Origin: Cryobacterium sp. Y29
GTDB lineage: Bacteria; Actinomycetota; Actinomycetes; Actinomycetales; Microbacteriaceae
Assembly: GCF_002929825.1 (NCBI RefSeq)
Contig: NZ_PJJN01000034.1
Span: 190,177-254,176 of the forward strand
Direction of reading: 5' to 3'
Length of the DNA stretch: 64,000 nt
A program made the translations under genes and the position numbers. Positions 53,864 through 62,057 of this stretch are shown here, one piece after another; position 1 is the stretch's first letter, and every line of letters begins with the position of its first letter. The notes beneath the pieces are model-generated. The model was not told the origin of the DNA and did no database searches. It saw only the letters and a program-made list of their open reading frames with translations.

Positions 53864-54979
53864 TCAGGCGATCGCGTCGGATACCGCCAACACGGCGGCG
53901 TGGAAGGCAGACGCGACGTGCGCGTTGGTGATGCGGCCGTTGTGCACGTTGAGGCCTTGGGCGAGAGCGGAGTCTTCGGCGATGGCCTGCTTCCACCCCT
54001 TCTGCGCCAGCGCGACGACGTAGGGCAGGGTGGCGTTGGTCAGTGCGCGCGTCGACGTGGCCGGCACTGCGCCGGGCATGTTGGCAACGCAGTAATAGAC
54101 GCTGTCATGCACCAAGAAGGTGGGGTTGTCGTGCGTGGTGGCGTGCGATCCCTCGAAGCATCCGCCTTGGTCGATCGCGATGTCTACGAGCACGGAGCCG
54201 GGCTTCATCGCAGCAACCATGGCGTCGGTGACGAGTTTGGGAGCCTGCGCACCCGGAATGAGCACAGAGCCGATAACAAGGTCAGCCTCCCGCACCTGCT
54301 CGGCAATCTCGTATTGGGTCGACGCGCGCGTCTGGATCTCGCCGTTGAAACGGGCTTCGAGTTGGCGCAGGCGAGCCAGCGACAGATCGATGATGGTCAC
54401 GTCGGCGCCCATGCCCAGCGCGTTAGCAGCGGCGTGCTCGCCGGCCACGCCGCCGCCGATCACGACGACCTTGGCCTTGGGGGTTCCGGGAACACCGCCG
54501 AGCAGAATTCCACTGCCGCCGTTGGCGCTCATCAGGTGGTAGGCACCGACCTGCACCGAGAGGCGGCCAGCGACCTCGCTCATCGGCGAGAGCAGCGGCA
54601 GGCTGCGGTCGGCAAGTTGCACGGTCTCATAGGCGATCGCGGTTGTGCCGGACTTCATCAGAGCCTCAGTGCATTCAGCGGATGCCGCGAGGTGCAGATA
54701 GGTGAACAGCACCTGCCCCGGGCGCATCAACGGGTATTCGGTGATAATGGGCTCTTTGACCTTCAGGAGCAGGTCGGCCCTGGCCCAGACTTCGGCGGCG
54801 GTGTCGACAATGGACGCCCCGGCTAGCCGAAAAGCATCGTCGGTGATGCTGGAGCCCAGCCCGGCACCCTTCTCGATGACGACCTCGTGGCCGCGCCGAG
54901 TGAGTTCGTGAACACCGGCCGGAGTGATCGCCACGCGGTTCTCATTATTCTTGATCTCGGTGGGAATGCCGACCAACAT
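53864..54979 (-). CDS. ald: Alanine dehydrogenase
   Basis: The 371-residue enzyme (family about 370) converts L-alanine to pyruvate and ammonia with NAD. It starts MLVGIPTEIKNNENRVAITPAGV, has the substrate Lys in LLKVKEPI and His in FTYLHLAAS, the NAD loop VVIGGGVAGEHAAANALGMGADVTI, and a C-terminal region NATLPYVVALAQKGW. It acts in the cytoplasm in alanine breakdown and, in low oxygen, in redox balance. It is divergent from an Lrp/AsnC regulator, its likely controller. Confidence 0.97.
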   Translation of the reverse strand: MLVGIPTEIKNNENRVAITPAGVHELTRRGHEVVIEKGAGLGSSITDDAFRLAGASIVDTAAEVWARADLLLKVKEPIITEYPLMRPGQVLFTYLHLAASAECTEALMKSGTTAIAYETVQLADRSLPLLSPMSEVAGRLSVQVGAYHLMSANGGSGILLGGVPGTPKAKVVVIGGGVAGEHAAANALGMGADVTIIDLSLARLRQLEARFNGEIQTRASTQYEIAEQVREADLVIGSVLIPGAQAPKLVTDAMVAAMKPGSVLVDIAIDQGGCFEGSHATTHDNPTFLVHDSVYYCVANMPGAVPATSTRALTNATLPYVVALAQKGWKQAIAEDSALAQGLNVHNGRITNAHVASAFHAAVLAVSDAIA

Positions 54980-55128
54980 GTCTGCTCCGTTTCGGGTTGC
55001 CAGCGCCGAACATATCGGCTGCGACTGAGGTAAGACTGCTATTGATTCGTTTCGGCTAGGTAAAATCCGTAGAATCTGCCAGACTTCAAGAATATTCCAC
55101 TAAATATGCGGTTGTCAGGAGATGCGAG
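54980..55128. promoter_or_regulatory. Divergent promoter region of ald and its Lrp-type regulator
   Basis: This 149-base gap must hold both promoters and the regulator sites. It is AT-rich around 55030-55110, with loosely repeated attc/gaat elements (agaatct, aagaatattcc, with gaatattc palindromic at 55089-55096). Lrp/AldR proteins bind several such degenerate sites; exact boundaries cannot be read by eye. Confidence 0.5.
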
Positions 55129-55614
55129 ATGACGGAAACGAAGAGGATTCGGGTGGTCGAAACCCTCGACGAGGTCGATCGCATCCTGGTCGCGGCGCTG
55201 CAGGCGGACTCCCGCACTACCAACAGTCGGCTGGCCAGCGCGGCTGGTATCGCCGAATCCACGTGTGTCTCCCGGGTGCGCTCGCTGGTCAGCCGCGGAA
55301 TCGTCACGCGCTTCACGGCCATGGTCGACCCGAAAGCGATCGGACTCGGCCTGCAGGCGCTGATCAGTGTGAGCATTCGCGCAGGCGCCCGCACGCACAT
55401 CCCGGCCTTTCGCGATTCGATCCGGGTGATGCCGCGCGTCGTGCAGCTGTATTTTCTCGGCGGGTCCGAGGACTTCATCATTCACCTGTCGGCCCGGGAC
55501 ACCGACGATGTGCGCGATTTCGTGCTGGACAACCTTTCAGCCAATCCCGCGGTCGCGTCAACCCGTACCAGCATGGTGTTCGAGCATTTCTACAACGGCG
55601 TCGCCCCCGAATAG
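55129..55614 (+). CDS. Lrp/AsnC family regulator (AldR-like)
   Basis: The 161-residue protein has an N-terminal helix-turn-helix (LDEVDRILVAALQADSRTTN, LASAAGIAESTCVSRVRSLVSRGIVTRF) and a C-terminal ligand (RAM) domain (LQALISVSIRAGARTHIP, VMPRVVQLYFLGGSEDFIIHL). Regulators of this type activate ald in response to alanine in related actinobacteria. It starts 149 bases from ald on the opposite strand. The exporter gene follows 23 bases later. Confidence 0.93.
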   Translation: MTETKRIRVVETLDEVDRILVAALQADSRTTNSRLASAAGIAESTCVSRVRSLVSRGIVTRFTAMVDPKAIGLGLQALISVSIRAGARTHIPAFRDSIRVMPRVVQLYFLGGSEDFIIHLSARDTDDVRDFVLDNLSANPAVASTRTSMVFEHFYNGVAPE

Positions 55615-55637
55615 CGCGCCCCTAAACTGTCCACGAC

Positions 55638-56264
55638 ATGAACCTCGCCGACACGATTCTGCCCACCCTGTTCGGTTTTGGTACCGGACTCGCGCTCATC
55701 ATCGCGATCGGCGCCCAGAACGCGTTTATCCTGCGGCTCGGTATTGCGGGGCGGAACCGCACCGTGCTCGTTGCGGTGCTGATCTGTTCGGTCTCCGACG
55801 CCGTGCTCATTCTGGCCGGCATCGTGGGAATCGGTGCTCTTATTCGAGCCGCCCCGGTCGTTCTGGTCATCGTGCAGGTGCTCGGCGCCGGCTTTCTGCT
55901 CACCTACGGTGCGTTCGCCGCAGTGCGCGCCTTCCGCCCCGGCGTGCTCGTAGCGGCCGCGACTACAACGGTCAGCACCCGGGCCGCCGTCGCGACGACC
56001 ATCGCGCTCACCTGGCTCAACCCGCACGTCTATCTCGACACCCTGATTTTTCTCGGATCGGTGGCGAACCAGCAGGGGACGAACGAGCGCTGGTGGTGGG
56101 GCGCAGGAGCAATCACGGCGAGCTTCGTCTGGTTCTTCGCGCTCGGTTTCGGTGCACGGATGCTCCGGCCCTTATTCGCAAAGCGCAGCTCCTGGCGAGT
56201 GCTCGACGCCTTCATCGCCGTGGTCATGATCGCCCTCGGCGTGAAAATGGCGGTCGGCGTCTAG
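55638..56264 (+). CDS. LysE/ArgO family amino acid exporter
   Basis: The 208-residue protein has six predicted membrane helices and the family text GTGLALIIAIGAQNAFILRLGI at the start, TWLNPHVYLDTLIFLG in the middle and ALGVKMAVG at the end. It exports basic amino acids such as lysine or arginine, relieving excess. It follows the Lrp regulator by 23 bases, so that regulator may also control it, as LysG/ArgP do for LysE/ArgO elsewhere (inference). Confidence 0.93.
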   Translation: MNLADTILPTLFGFGTGLALIIAIGAQNAFILRLGIAGRNRTVLVAVLICSVSDAVLILAGIVGIGALIRAAPVVLVIVQVLGAGFLLTYGAFAAVRAFRPGVLVAAATTTVSTRAAVATTIALTWLNPHVYLDTLIFLGSVANQQGTNERWWWGAGAITASFVWFFALGFGARMLRPLFAKRSSWRVLDAFIAVVMIALGVKMAVGV

Positions 56265-56327
56265 CGTTGCTACTCGCGCCAAGTGCCCTGCCCTGCCCTG
56301 CCGAGCAGCGCGACTATCCGTGATCGG

Positions 56328-56669
56328 CTAGACGTTCAGCCACACGCTGGCCACGATCACGACGATCTGCACGACCGGCGGGTTACCTCCCTGCTCGAGG
56401 TGCGCGGCGATCACGTCGTGCACCCGACCGCTCACGTCACCCGAAGACTTTGTTGCACCGATGCCGATCCTGGCCGTGACTCGAACGCCGTCAGCCCGCT
56501 GTTCAATGTGCACGAGGGGCGCTGCGGGCGCTCGATGGGCCACCGCATCGAGGGTGGCGGTGACTACGGTGGCCACCATCGACCCGGCCGGATACAGCGC
56601 GGCGACACCGGGCACCCGGCGCACCAATGCGTCCAGCTGGTCGAAAGAAGAAACGTCCGTGGTCATCAT
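56328..56669 (-). CDS. Small Asp23/Gls24-related protein
   Basis: This 113-residue protein has the short alpha-beta pattern of the Asp23 fold (ALYPAGSMVATVVTATLDAV, RADGVRVTARIGIGATK, VVQIVVIVASVWL) but is smaller than full-length members. It starts four bases inside the preceding gene of the same type, so the two are coupled. It is a likely envelope-stress partner of the sigma factor operon. Confidence 0.65.
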   Translation of the reverse strand: MMTTDVSSFDQLDALVRRVPGVAALYPAGSMVATVVTATLDAVAHRAPAAPLVHIEQRADGVRVTARIGIGATKSSGDVSGRVHDVIAAHLEQGGNPPVVQIVVIVASVWLNV

Positions 56670-57313
56670 TTTTCCTGTTCGTGAGCGGATGCATCGGGCA
56701 GCGAATGCAGGTCACTCACGGTGATATCGATGGCCACCACGACCAGCTCCGTATATTTACTCAAAGTGGCATACATCGCGTCTCGTAGCTGATCGGCCAG
56801 CCGCGGTATATTCTCACCGGGGAATACAGTTACATCGACCCGGATGGAGATCGGTGCGCCAGGCACGCTGACGTCGCCGACCAGCACGCACCGGCCGACG
56901 AACACGTTCTGCATGCGATCGCCGGTTTCCCGCAGCATGCCACGCACGGCGCCCTCCGTCACGACGAGGCGCGCGATCGGAGACGGGTGGGCCAGCGGAA
57001 TCTCCCGGCCGGCATGGGCCTCCAGCGTAATGTTGTTGAGAATGGACGACACCCAGCTGTCGTCGCGCCGGGATTCACGTTCGAGGTCTTGCTCAAGCAA
57101 TGACCGCTGCGCTCGACGCAGTCGTTCGAGACCGCGCAGGGCGATCTCACAGTCGGGCGAATCGTCGATGCCTGGGTCGGCGGGCATCCGGTTGCGATCA
57201 AGGTAGTCGCTGAGTTGCTCGATGGTGTAACCGTTCAGGCCAGCCTGTTCCCCTTCGGTACTGTCGAGGTCGAATGCGAAAAAGCGCCGGTTCGCCGGTG
57301 TCCGTTCGGTCAT
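56666..57313 (-). CDS. Asp23/Gls24-like protein coupled to the sigma factor
   Basis: The 215-residue protein has an N-terminal acidic region (FFAFDLDSTEGEQAG) and an Asp23-type core (VVTEGAVRGMLRETGDRMQNVFVGRCVL, SIRVDVTVFPGENIPRLADQLRDAMYATLSKY). It directly follows the sigma factor with an ATGA overlap at 57310-57313, which fixes the start over an upstream Met. No anti-sigma signature (zinc HxxxCxxC or membrane helix) is present, so it may act as an unusual partner regulating the sigma factor (inference). Confidence 0.72.
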   Translation of the reverse strand: MTERTPANRRFFAFDLDSTEGEQAGLNGYTIEQLSDYLDRNRMPADPGIDDSPDCEIALRGLERLRRAQRSLLEQDLERESRRDDSWVSSILNNITLEAHAGREIPLAHPSPIARLVVTEGAVRGMLRETGDRMQNVFVGRCVLVGDVSVPGAPISIRVDVTVFPGENIPRLADQLRDAMYATLSKYTELVVVAIDITVSDLHSLPDASAHEQEK

Positions 57314-57885
57314 CGCCAATCCTCCATCTGTCGCAGCAGGGTCTTGCGAGCGCGGGCCAGCAGTCCGCGCACGGTGGAAAGCGGCAGGTTCAGCTCGACG
57401 GCAATGTCACCGTAGCTGTACTCGGCGAGTTCGCGCAGGGTCCAGCAGCGCCGTTGATCCACGGGAAGACCCGCGAGCACTCGCGCGAGCGCTTCGGTCT
57501 CGGACTCCACCTCAGCGAGGACGTGTGGGGCATGACTCTCGGGCGCCGGGGCATCCGTGTCGTCGATATTGACATGCGGGCGTCGAGCGCGGAGCCGATC
57601 GATGCTCTTACGGCCAACGATGCGCATCAGCCAACTCTTGACAGCCTTGCCGTCTTCGAGAGTGCCGAGCTGCTGCCAGGCCGTGATGAACGATTCCTGC
57701 ACCACGTCGTCGGTTTCGTCATTTGAACCGAGAACCCGGGTCGCGTAAACCCGCATGAGCGGGCCGTACCGACGAACGAGAACCTCGAAGGCACGCAGGT
57801 CGCCATCGGCAGCGCGGTCGGCGAGCACTTGGTCGGCAGCCGCATCGAGCGGCGACGCGACCTGCTCACGCACTCTGCCGGGCAC
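57310..57885 (-). CDS. ECF-type RNA polymerase sigma factor
   Basis: The 191-residue protein has sigma region 2 (FEVLVRRYGPLMRVYATRVLG, DDVVQESFITAWQQL near residue 65) and region 4 (LAEYSYGDIAVELNLPLSTVRGLLARARKTLL near residue 155), joined by a short linker. It is of extracytoplasmic-function size. It heads an operon of two Asp23-like genes and is divergent from a second Asp23 operon, so it probably controls the whole envelope-stress locus, including its own promoter. No classical anti-sigma gene is adjacent. Confidence 0.93.
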   Translation of the reverse strand: MPGRVREQVASPLDAAADQVLADRAADGDLRAFEVLVRRYGPLMRVYATRVLGSNDETDDVVQESFITAWQQLGTLEDGKAVKSWLMRIVGRKSIDRLRARRPHVNIDDTDAPAPESHAPHVLAEVESETEALARVLAGLPVDQRRCWTLRELAEYSYGDIAVELNLPLSTVRGLLARARKTLLRQMEDWR

Positions 57886-57964
57886 CTCCCCTCCTTAGGC
57901 AAACTAGTCCAGAATATTTCTCATCTTTGTGTGACGAATACGCCACATGTTTCGTCTTACAGGT

Positions 57965-57975
57965 AACAATTTGTT
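57965..57975. promoter_or_regulatory. Short palindrome in the sigma/Asp23 divergent promoter
   Basis: The sequence aacaa-t-ttgtt is an exact palindrome in the 130-base gap between the sigma factor and the plus-strand Asp23 operon. The same bases lie in ggtaacaattt, which could be an ECF-type -35 (AAC core) for the plus-strand operon. It lies 41-51 bases ahead of the Asp23 start. Function is inferred from position. Confidence 0.4.
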
Positions 57976-58015
57976 CTGGCTAGACCAGACGGCCCTATAC
58001 GAAGGAGCTTTTTCC

Positions 58016-58492
58016 ATGGACCTCATCGACAGCAACGGCCCCGCATCGACGAGCAAGACCCCGCGTAGCCGCGCCCCGATCAGCCTACCGCTGACCGGTG
58101 AGTCCGCCACCGGAACCGGCAAGACCGTCATTAACGACGGCGTCGTGGCCAAGGTGGCCGGCATCGCCGCCCGCGAAGTCTCCGGCGTGCACGCGCTCGG
58201 CGGCGGCGCGGCCCGCGCCCTCGGAGCCATTCGTGAAGCAATGAACAGTACCGACGTGAGCCAGGGCATCTCGGTCGAGGTGGGAGAAACGCAGGTGGCG
58301 GTCGACGTGACAATCGTCGCCGAGTACCCGGTACAGCTGCAGCAGGTGGCCGACGATATCCGCTCGAGCGTTATTCGCGCCATTGAAGACCTCGTCGGCC
58401 TCGAAGTCACCGAGGTCAACGTGACGATCATCGATATTCACCTGCCCAGCGACGATGCCGATGCTGAGCCGAGTAAAGCCGCACTGCGGTGA
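58016..58492 (+). CDS. Asp23/Gls24 family envelope stress protein
   Basis: This 158-residue protein is a good Asp23 match: GKTVINDGVVAKVAGIAAREVSGVHALGGGAARALG, ISVEVGETQVAVDVTIVAEYPVQLQQVADDIRSSVIRAIEDLVGLEVTEVNVTI. The family is expressed in alkaline or envelope stress and is held to the membrane by AmaP. AAGGAGC lies about nine bases before ATG 58016, which decides the start. It is the first of five overlapping genes. Confidence 0.93.
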   Translation: MDLIDSNGPASTSKTPRSRAPISLPLTGESATGTGKTVINDGVVAKVAGIAAREVSGVHALGGGAARALGAIREAMNSTDVSQGISVEVGETQVAVDVTIVAEYPVQLQQVADDIRSSVIRAIEDLVGLEVTEVNVTIIDIHLPSDDADAEPSKAALR

Positions 58493-58683
58493 CTAACGCA
58501 TCCCGAACGGGAATGATGGTCGGTGCGATTCTCGCCCTGACCTGGGTGATTCTGGGTTTCTGGGCGTTTCTGTTTGTTGCCCTGTCCATGCTGGTCGGCG
58601 CCCTGATCGGCCGCGTGGTTGACGGTCGTCTCGACCTCGGCTCACTGATCGGAGCGTTTCAGGGAAAGCGGTCATCATCGTGA
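58489..58683 (+). CDS. Small two-helix membrane protein (DUF2273-like)
   Basis: The 64-residue protein has two hydrophobic segments with a short basic N terminus (MVGAILALTWVILGFWAFLFVALSMLVGALIGRVVDG in outline) and matches the DUF2273 size and position next to Asp23 genes. GTG 58489 overlaps the Asp23 stop by four bases. It may anchor the Asp23-like proteins together with the next products. Confidence 0.75.
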   Translation: MTNASRTGMMVGAILALTWVILGFWAFLFVALSMLVGALIGRVVDGRLDLGSLIGAFQGKRSSS

Positions 58684-59126
58684 GCGTGGCGACCGATACC
58701 ACAAACGAGTGGTTTCTCGGCGGAGCGGTACACGACGCACCGAACGACGGTACTCCGCCCACGACCGTGACGCCTCCCCCGCCCCGCGGCCGCACCCGCA
58801 TCGTGCCCCGGGCGCTCCGCCAGGTCGTTTCGATGGTCACTGCGGAATCGCTCGGCGTTCCCTCCGGTGAAGTCCGCGTGGAGCTCGGCGACGACCACGG
58901 CCGGCTCGCGCTCACGATCAGCACCACCATCCGCGTCGTCGCCCTCTCCCGCATCACCCGCGACCCAGCCGTCATCGCGCGCACTGGCGGAACAATTCTG
59001 GCCCGGTCGGCTCGGTCGCAAGCCGAAATTCTTCATCGCGTCGGAGAACTCACCGGCGCCGATGTCGGCCGTGTCACCGTGCGACTGACCGGCGTTGACG
59101 TGCAACAAGAACGCAGGGTGCAATGA
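58680..59126 (+). CDS. Second Asp23-like protein of the plus-strand operon
   Basis: The 148-residue protein has a Pro/Thr-rich N-terminal linker and a compact alpha-beta region (VVSMVTAESLGVPSGEVRVELGDDHGRLALTI, ARSARSQAEILHRVGELTGADVGRVTVRLTGVDV) that resembles the Asp23 fold. The GTG at 58680 overlaps the preceding stop by four bases. It may pair with the other Asp23 protein as a heteromer (inference). Confidence 0.7.
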   Translation: MSVATDTTNEWFLGGAVHDAPNDGTPPTTVTPPPPRGRTRIVPRALRQVVSMVTAESLGVPSGEVRVELGDDHGRLALTISTTIRVVALSRITRDPAVIARTGGTILARSARSQAEILHRVGELTGADVGRVTVRLTGVDVQQERRVQ

Positions 59127-59731
59127 ACTCGGCACCGGCCGATCGGTCTTCAGAACCGATGACGCCAATTTACACGCGCATCAGCCGGCGTGAACTGCAT
59201 TCGCCTCGGTCAGCGGCGGCCATCACCGTGGCGGGTGTCGTCATTTTGCTCTGCGCTTGGGTCGGCACCGAGATTATGCTGCTCATGACCAACCAACCGG
59301 CCCTGCTGGCGACCCCGGCCGAACTGGCAGCCGGCGTTGCATCCGTTTCGACTATGCCGGCTTCGCTACTCATCACCATTGCGCTCGCCTGCGCCCTTGT
59401 CGCCGTCGTCCTGTTGGTCGTCGCGGTCACGCCCGGGCGAAGAGCGCGGCATCTGATCGATTCGGAGCGAACGGTGACCGTCGTCGATGACGAGGTGATC
59501 GCGTCCGCTTTGGCCGGGCGCGCCGCTCGCGTGGGCGGCATCAACCCCGACGACACCCGGGTCAGTATTTCCCGTCGACTTGCCACGGTGCACCTCGTGC
59601 CGACATCGGGGCAACCGGTGCAGCGCGACTCGGTGCAGCACGCCGTACGCGACCAGCTCGATGGCCTGCACCTGCGACCGACACTGCAGACCCGGGTCGT
59701 CGTGGCCCATGGCGGAAAGGTCGGAACGTGA
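59123..59731 (+). CDS. DUF6286 membrane protein of the Asp23 operon
   Basis: This 202-residue protein has two membrane helices (about 30-52 and 80-105) and a C-terminal soluble part with RTVTVVDDEVIASALAGRAARVGGINPDDTRVSISRRLATVHLVPTSG in outline, which I take as DUF6286. It follows the second Asp23 gene with a four-base overlap. Such proteins occur regularly in actinobacterial Asp23 operons and probably act as membrane partners. Confidence 0.75.
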   Translation: MNSAPADRSSEPMTPIYTRISRRELHSPRSAAAITVAGVVILLCAWVGTEIMLLMTNQPALLATPAELAAGVASVSTMPASLLITIALACALVAVVLLVVAVTPGRRARHLIDSERTVTVVDDEVIASALAGRAARVGGINPDDTRVSISRRLATVHLVPTSGQPVQRDSVQHAVRDQLDGLHLRPTLQTRVVVAHGGKVGT

Positions 59732-60333
59732 ACAACACCAACCGCGCGCTCAACCGCAGCGTCATCCTGGTGACCGGGCTCTCGCTGCTAGCCGTGGCCA
59801 CTCTGCTCGGCCTGCTCGCAACGCAAGTCACACTGCGGGATGCATGGACCACGGTTGCTGAGAGGGTTGGCGGCACGGTCGCCGGCTGGCTCCAATCTAC
59901 GCCGCTCGGCAACACGCGAAATAGCTGGATCTGGATCATCGTCCTCACCCTGTTGCTGGCCGTGGTTGGCCTATTGCTCAGCTTCATTCTGCGGCAGGGC
60001 CGCGGCCACTCCGGCCACCTCATCAGTGAACAGACCTCGGACTGGGGCACCACACAGGTTGATTCGACGGTTGCCGAGCAAGCGCTGCACAACGCACTCG
60101 GCGAGCACCCCGAGTTCTTATCGACCCGCGTCTCGACCTACCGGGTGTCCCGCGACGCCGTACTCAAGGTCTCGGTGACCTGTCGACGAGGTACCTCCCC
60201 GACCGACGTCGTGCACGTCGTCGAACAGGCCCTGCTTGCCCTCGATGAACTCCTCGGCCAACGCATCCCCGCCCTGCTGCAGATCAGCGGAGGCTTCCGG
60301 GTGCGTACCGGTCGCACCACGCGCGTTCCCTAA
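59728..60333 (+). CDS. AmaP-like membrane anchor of Asp23
   Basis: The 201-residue protein has two membrane helices (about 12-32 and 68-88) and a cytoplasmic C-terminal domain with VAEQALHNALGEHPEFLSTRVSTYRVSRDAVLKVSV in outline. In Gram-positive bacteria AmaP anchors Asp23 at the membrane, and its size and topology fit here. The GTG at 59728 overlaps the previous gene by four bases. It is the last coupled gene of the operon. Confidence 0.72.
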   Translation: MNNTNRALNRSVILVTGLSLLAVATLLGLLATQVTLRDAWTTVAERVGGTVAGWLQSTPLGNTRNSWIWIIVLTLLLAVVGLLLSFILRQGRGHSGHLISEQTSDWGTTQVDSTVAEQALHNALGEHPEFLSTRVSTYRVSRDAVLKVSVTCRRGTSPTDVVHVVEQALLALDELLGQRIPALLQISGGFRVRTGRTTRVP

Positions 60334-60433
60334 ATCCTTGAAGATGCCTCTCACCGACATTCACCCCCGACTGACGTTCAGCGCTTCCGCGCCGAACACT
60401 CCCCCAGAAACACCTCGCGAAAGAGAGAACACC

Positions 60434-60607
60434 ATGAGTGCATCCGACAAGATCAAAAACGCCGCGCAGGACCTCAAGGGCAAGGCCACTGAGGCCGTGG
60501 GCAAGGCCACCAACGACGACTCCAAGGTCGCCGAAGGACGTGCCGACCAGACCGCGGCGAGCGCCAAGAAGGTCGGCGAAGACATCAAGGATGTCTTCAA
60601 AAAATAG
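60434..60607 (+). CDS. CsbD family stress protein
   Basis: The 57-residue protein is a typical CsbD: SASDKIKNAAQDLKGKATEAVGKATNDDSKVAEGRADQTAASAKKVGEDIKDVF in outline, very hydrophilic and helical. CsbD proteins are made in the general stress response, but their role is unknown. It lies 100 bases after the AmaP-like gene with AAGAGAGAAC just ahead of the ATG. It fits the stress theme of this locus. Confidence 0.92.
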   Translation: MSASDKIKNAAQDLKGKATEAVGKATNDDSKVAEGRADQTAASAKKVGEDIKDVFKK

Positions 60608-60743
60608 TTCGAGATCTGCTGACTCCGAGCACGCGACATACCCTGAGATCTAGTCAGAACGCAGTAGATTTTTCTGTCCGCAGGTCGCCATCGCCCGACC
60701 GACCGCGACCTGCGGCTTCACTCGAACCGAGCAGGAGACTTTT

Positions 60744-61802
60744 ATGGCAGACACGGGCCAAAGCCAGAAACTCACCGGCGCCCCTGCCCCCGATGACGAC
60801 CGCAAGCCGGACACGCCGGCCAAGGTCACGAAGTCCTCCTGGAAATACGTCTTCAAACGCACGCTCAGCGAATTCAGCACCGACCAGTGCACCGACATCG
60901 CGGCGTCGCTCACCTACTACGCCGTGCTGTCGCTGTTTCCCATGCTCATCGCCCTGGTTTCGCTGCTCGGCGTGTTCGGTCAGGGGCGGCAGTCCGCCGA
61001 CACCCTGCTGACGATTCTCGCCTCGGTCGCCCCCGGCGACGCCCTCGACGTCATTTCGGGGCCGATCGAACAGTTCAGCACCGCGCCGTCCGCCGGGTTT
61101 GCACTGGTGGCGGGGATCGCGGTCGCGATCTGGTCGGCATCCGGTTATGTCGGAGCCTTCAGCCGCGCCATGAACCGCATCTACGAGATCGACGAGGGCC
61201 GGTCATTTCTCACGCTCAAGCCCACGCAGTTGCTCGTCACCGTCATCAGCATCGCCCTGCTGCTCGTAGCCGTGTTGACTGTGGCCATTTCCGGCCCCAT
61301 CACGGATGCCGTCGGCGCCGCCCTCGGCCTCGGCCAGACCGTGCAGCTGGTCTGGTCCATTGCCAAGTGGCCGGTGCTTGCGGCCACCGTCGTGTTGCTG
61401 ATCGCGGTGCTGTACTACTTCACCCCAAACGTGCGCCAGCCGAAATTTCGCTGGCTGAGCCTCGGAGCACTGGTCGCCCTCGTTGCGATCGTCGTCGCGT
61501 CCCTGGGATTCGGGTTCTACGTCGCGACGTTCTCGAACTACGCCAAGACCTACGGTTCGCTCGCTGGAATCGTCATCTTTCTGCTCTGGCTGTGGCTGAC
61601 CAACCTTGCCTTGTTATTTGGTGCGGAGTTCGACGCCGAACTCGAGCGTGGCCGCCAGCTGCAGGCGGGCATCGCCGCCGAGCAGAACATTCAGCTACCC
61701 CCTCGCGGCACCAGGAAGAGCCAGAAAGCCGCCCTGAAAGAGATGCAGACCGTCACCGACGGCCGTCGCATCCGCAAAGCCAACGCCGGCCCGCGCCCCT
61801 GA
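60744..61802 (+). CDS. YihY/virulence factor BrkB family membrane protein
   Basis: This 352-residue protein has six membrane helices of the YihY/BrkB type: KRTLSEFSTDQCTDIAASLTYYAVLSLFPMLIALVSLL near the start, SASGYVGAFSRAMNRIYE and WLRLTNLALLFGAEFDAELERGR-like WLWLTNLALLFGAEFDAEL. The family is not a confirmed tRNA nuclease as older names suggest; transport or lipid flipping has been proposed. GAGCAGGAG lies eight bases before ATG 60744. It closes the stress locus. Confidence 0.93.
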   Translation: MADTGQSQKLTGAPAPDDDRKPDTPAKVTKSSWKYVFKRTLSEFSTDQCTDIAASLTYYAVLSLFPMLIALVSLLGVFGQGRQSADTLLTILASVAPGDALDVISGPIEQFSTAPSAGFALVAGIAVAIWSASGYVGAFSRAMNRIYEIDEGRSFLTLKPTQLLVTVISIALLLVAVLTVAISGPITDAVGAALGLGQTVQLVWSIAKWPVLAATVVLLIAVLYYFTPNVRQPKFRWLSLGALVALVAIVVASLGFGFYVATFSNYAKTYGSLAGIVIFLLWLWLTNLALLFGAEFDAELERGRQLQAGIAAEQNIQLPPRGTRKSQKAALKEMQTVTDGRRIRKANAGPRP

Positions 61803-62010
61803 CGATTTCCAGGACGCCCGGACCCTCTGCCGCGTCGTTTCGTTTGCTCCAGACCCGAGCGCGGAACGCTGTCTCCCGACCCGCCCTGTTTGCGCTGGCC
61901 GCGTGCATCGGCTGGGGAGTCTCGACCGCGGTCGGCCCGCTCACCGCACTGACCACGCTGCTCTGCGCCCCGCTGGTCCCAAGCTCCGCTAGCCCTGGAG
62001 TGCCCACACA
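61803..62010. other. Non-coding stretch after the YihY gene
   Basis: About 200 bases without a supported gene lie between the YihY stop and the terminator ahead of carD. GC is high and no palindrome or promoter-like block is seen. A rightward frame crosses it but has no ribosome site or family resemblance. Confidence 0.5.
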
Positions 62011-62047
62011 CGAACACCCTCGCTCGCAAGGCGAACGAGGGTGTTCG
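62011..62047. terminator. Hairpin terminator shared by convergent carD and YihY genes
   Basis: A perfect 12-base stem (cgaacaccctcg / cgagggtgttcg) with a 13-base loop lies ten bases after the carD stop and 209 bases after YihY. It is the only strong structure in the gap, so it may stop transcription in both directions. T-runs are weak on both strands. Confidence 0.7.
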
Positions 62048-62057
62048 GTCAATCCGA

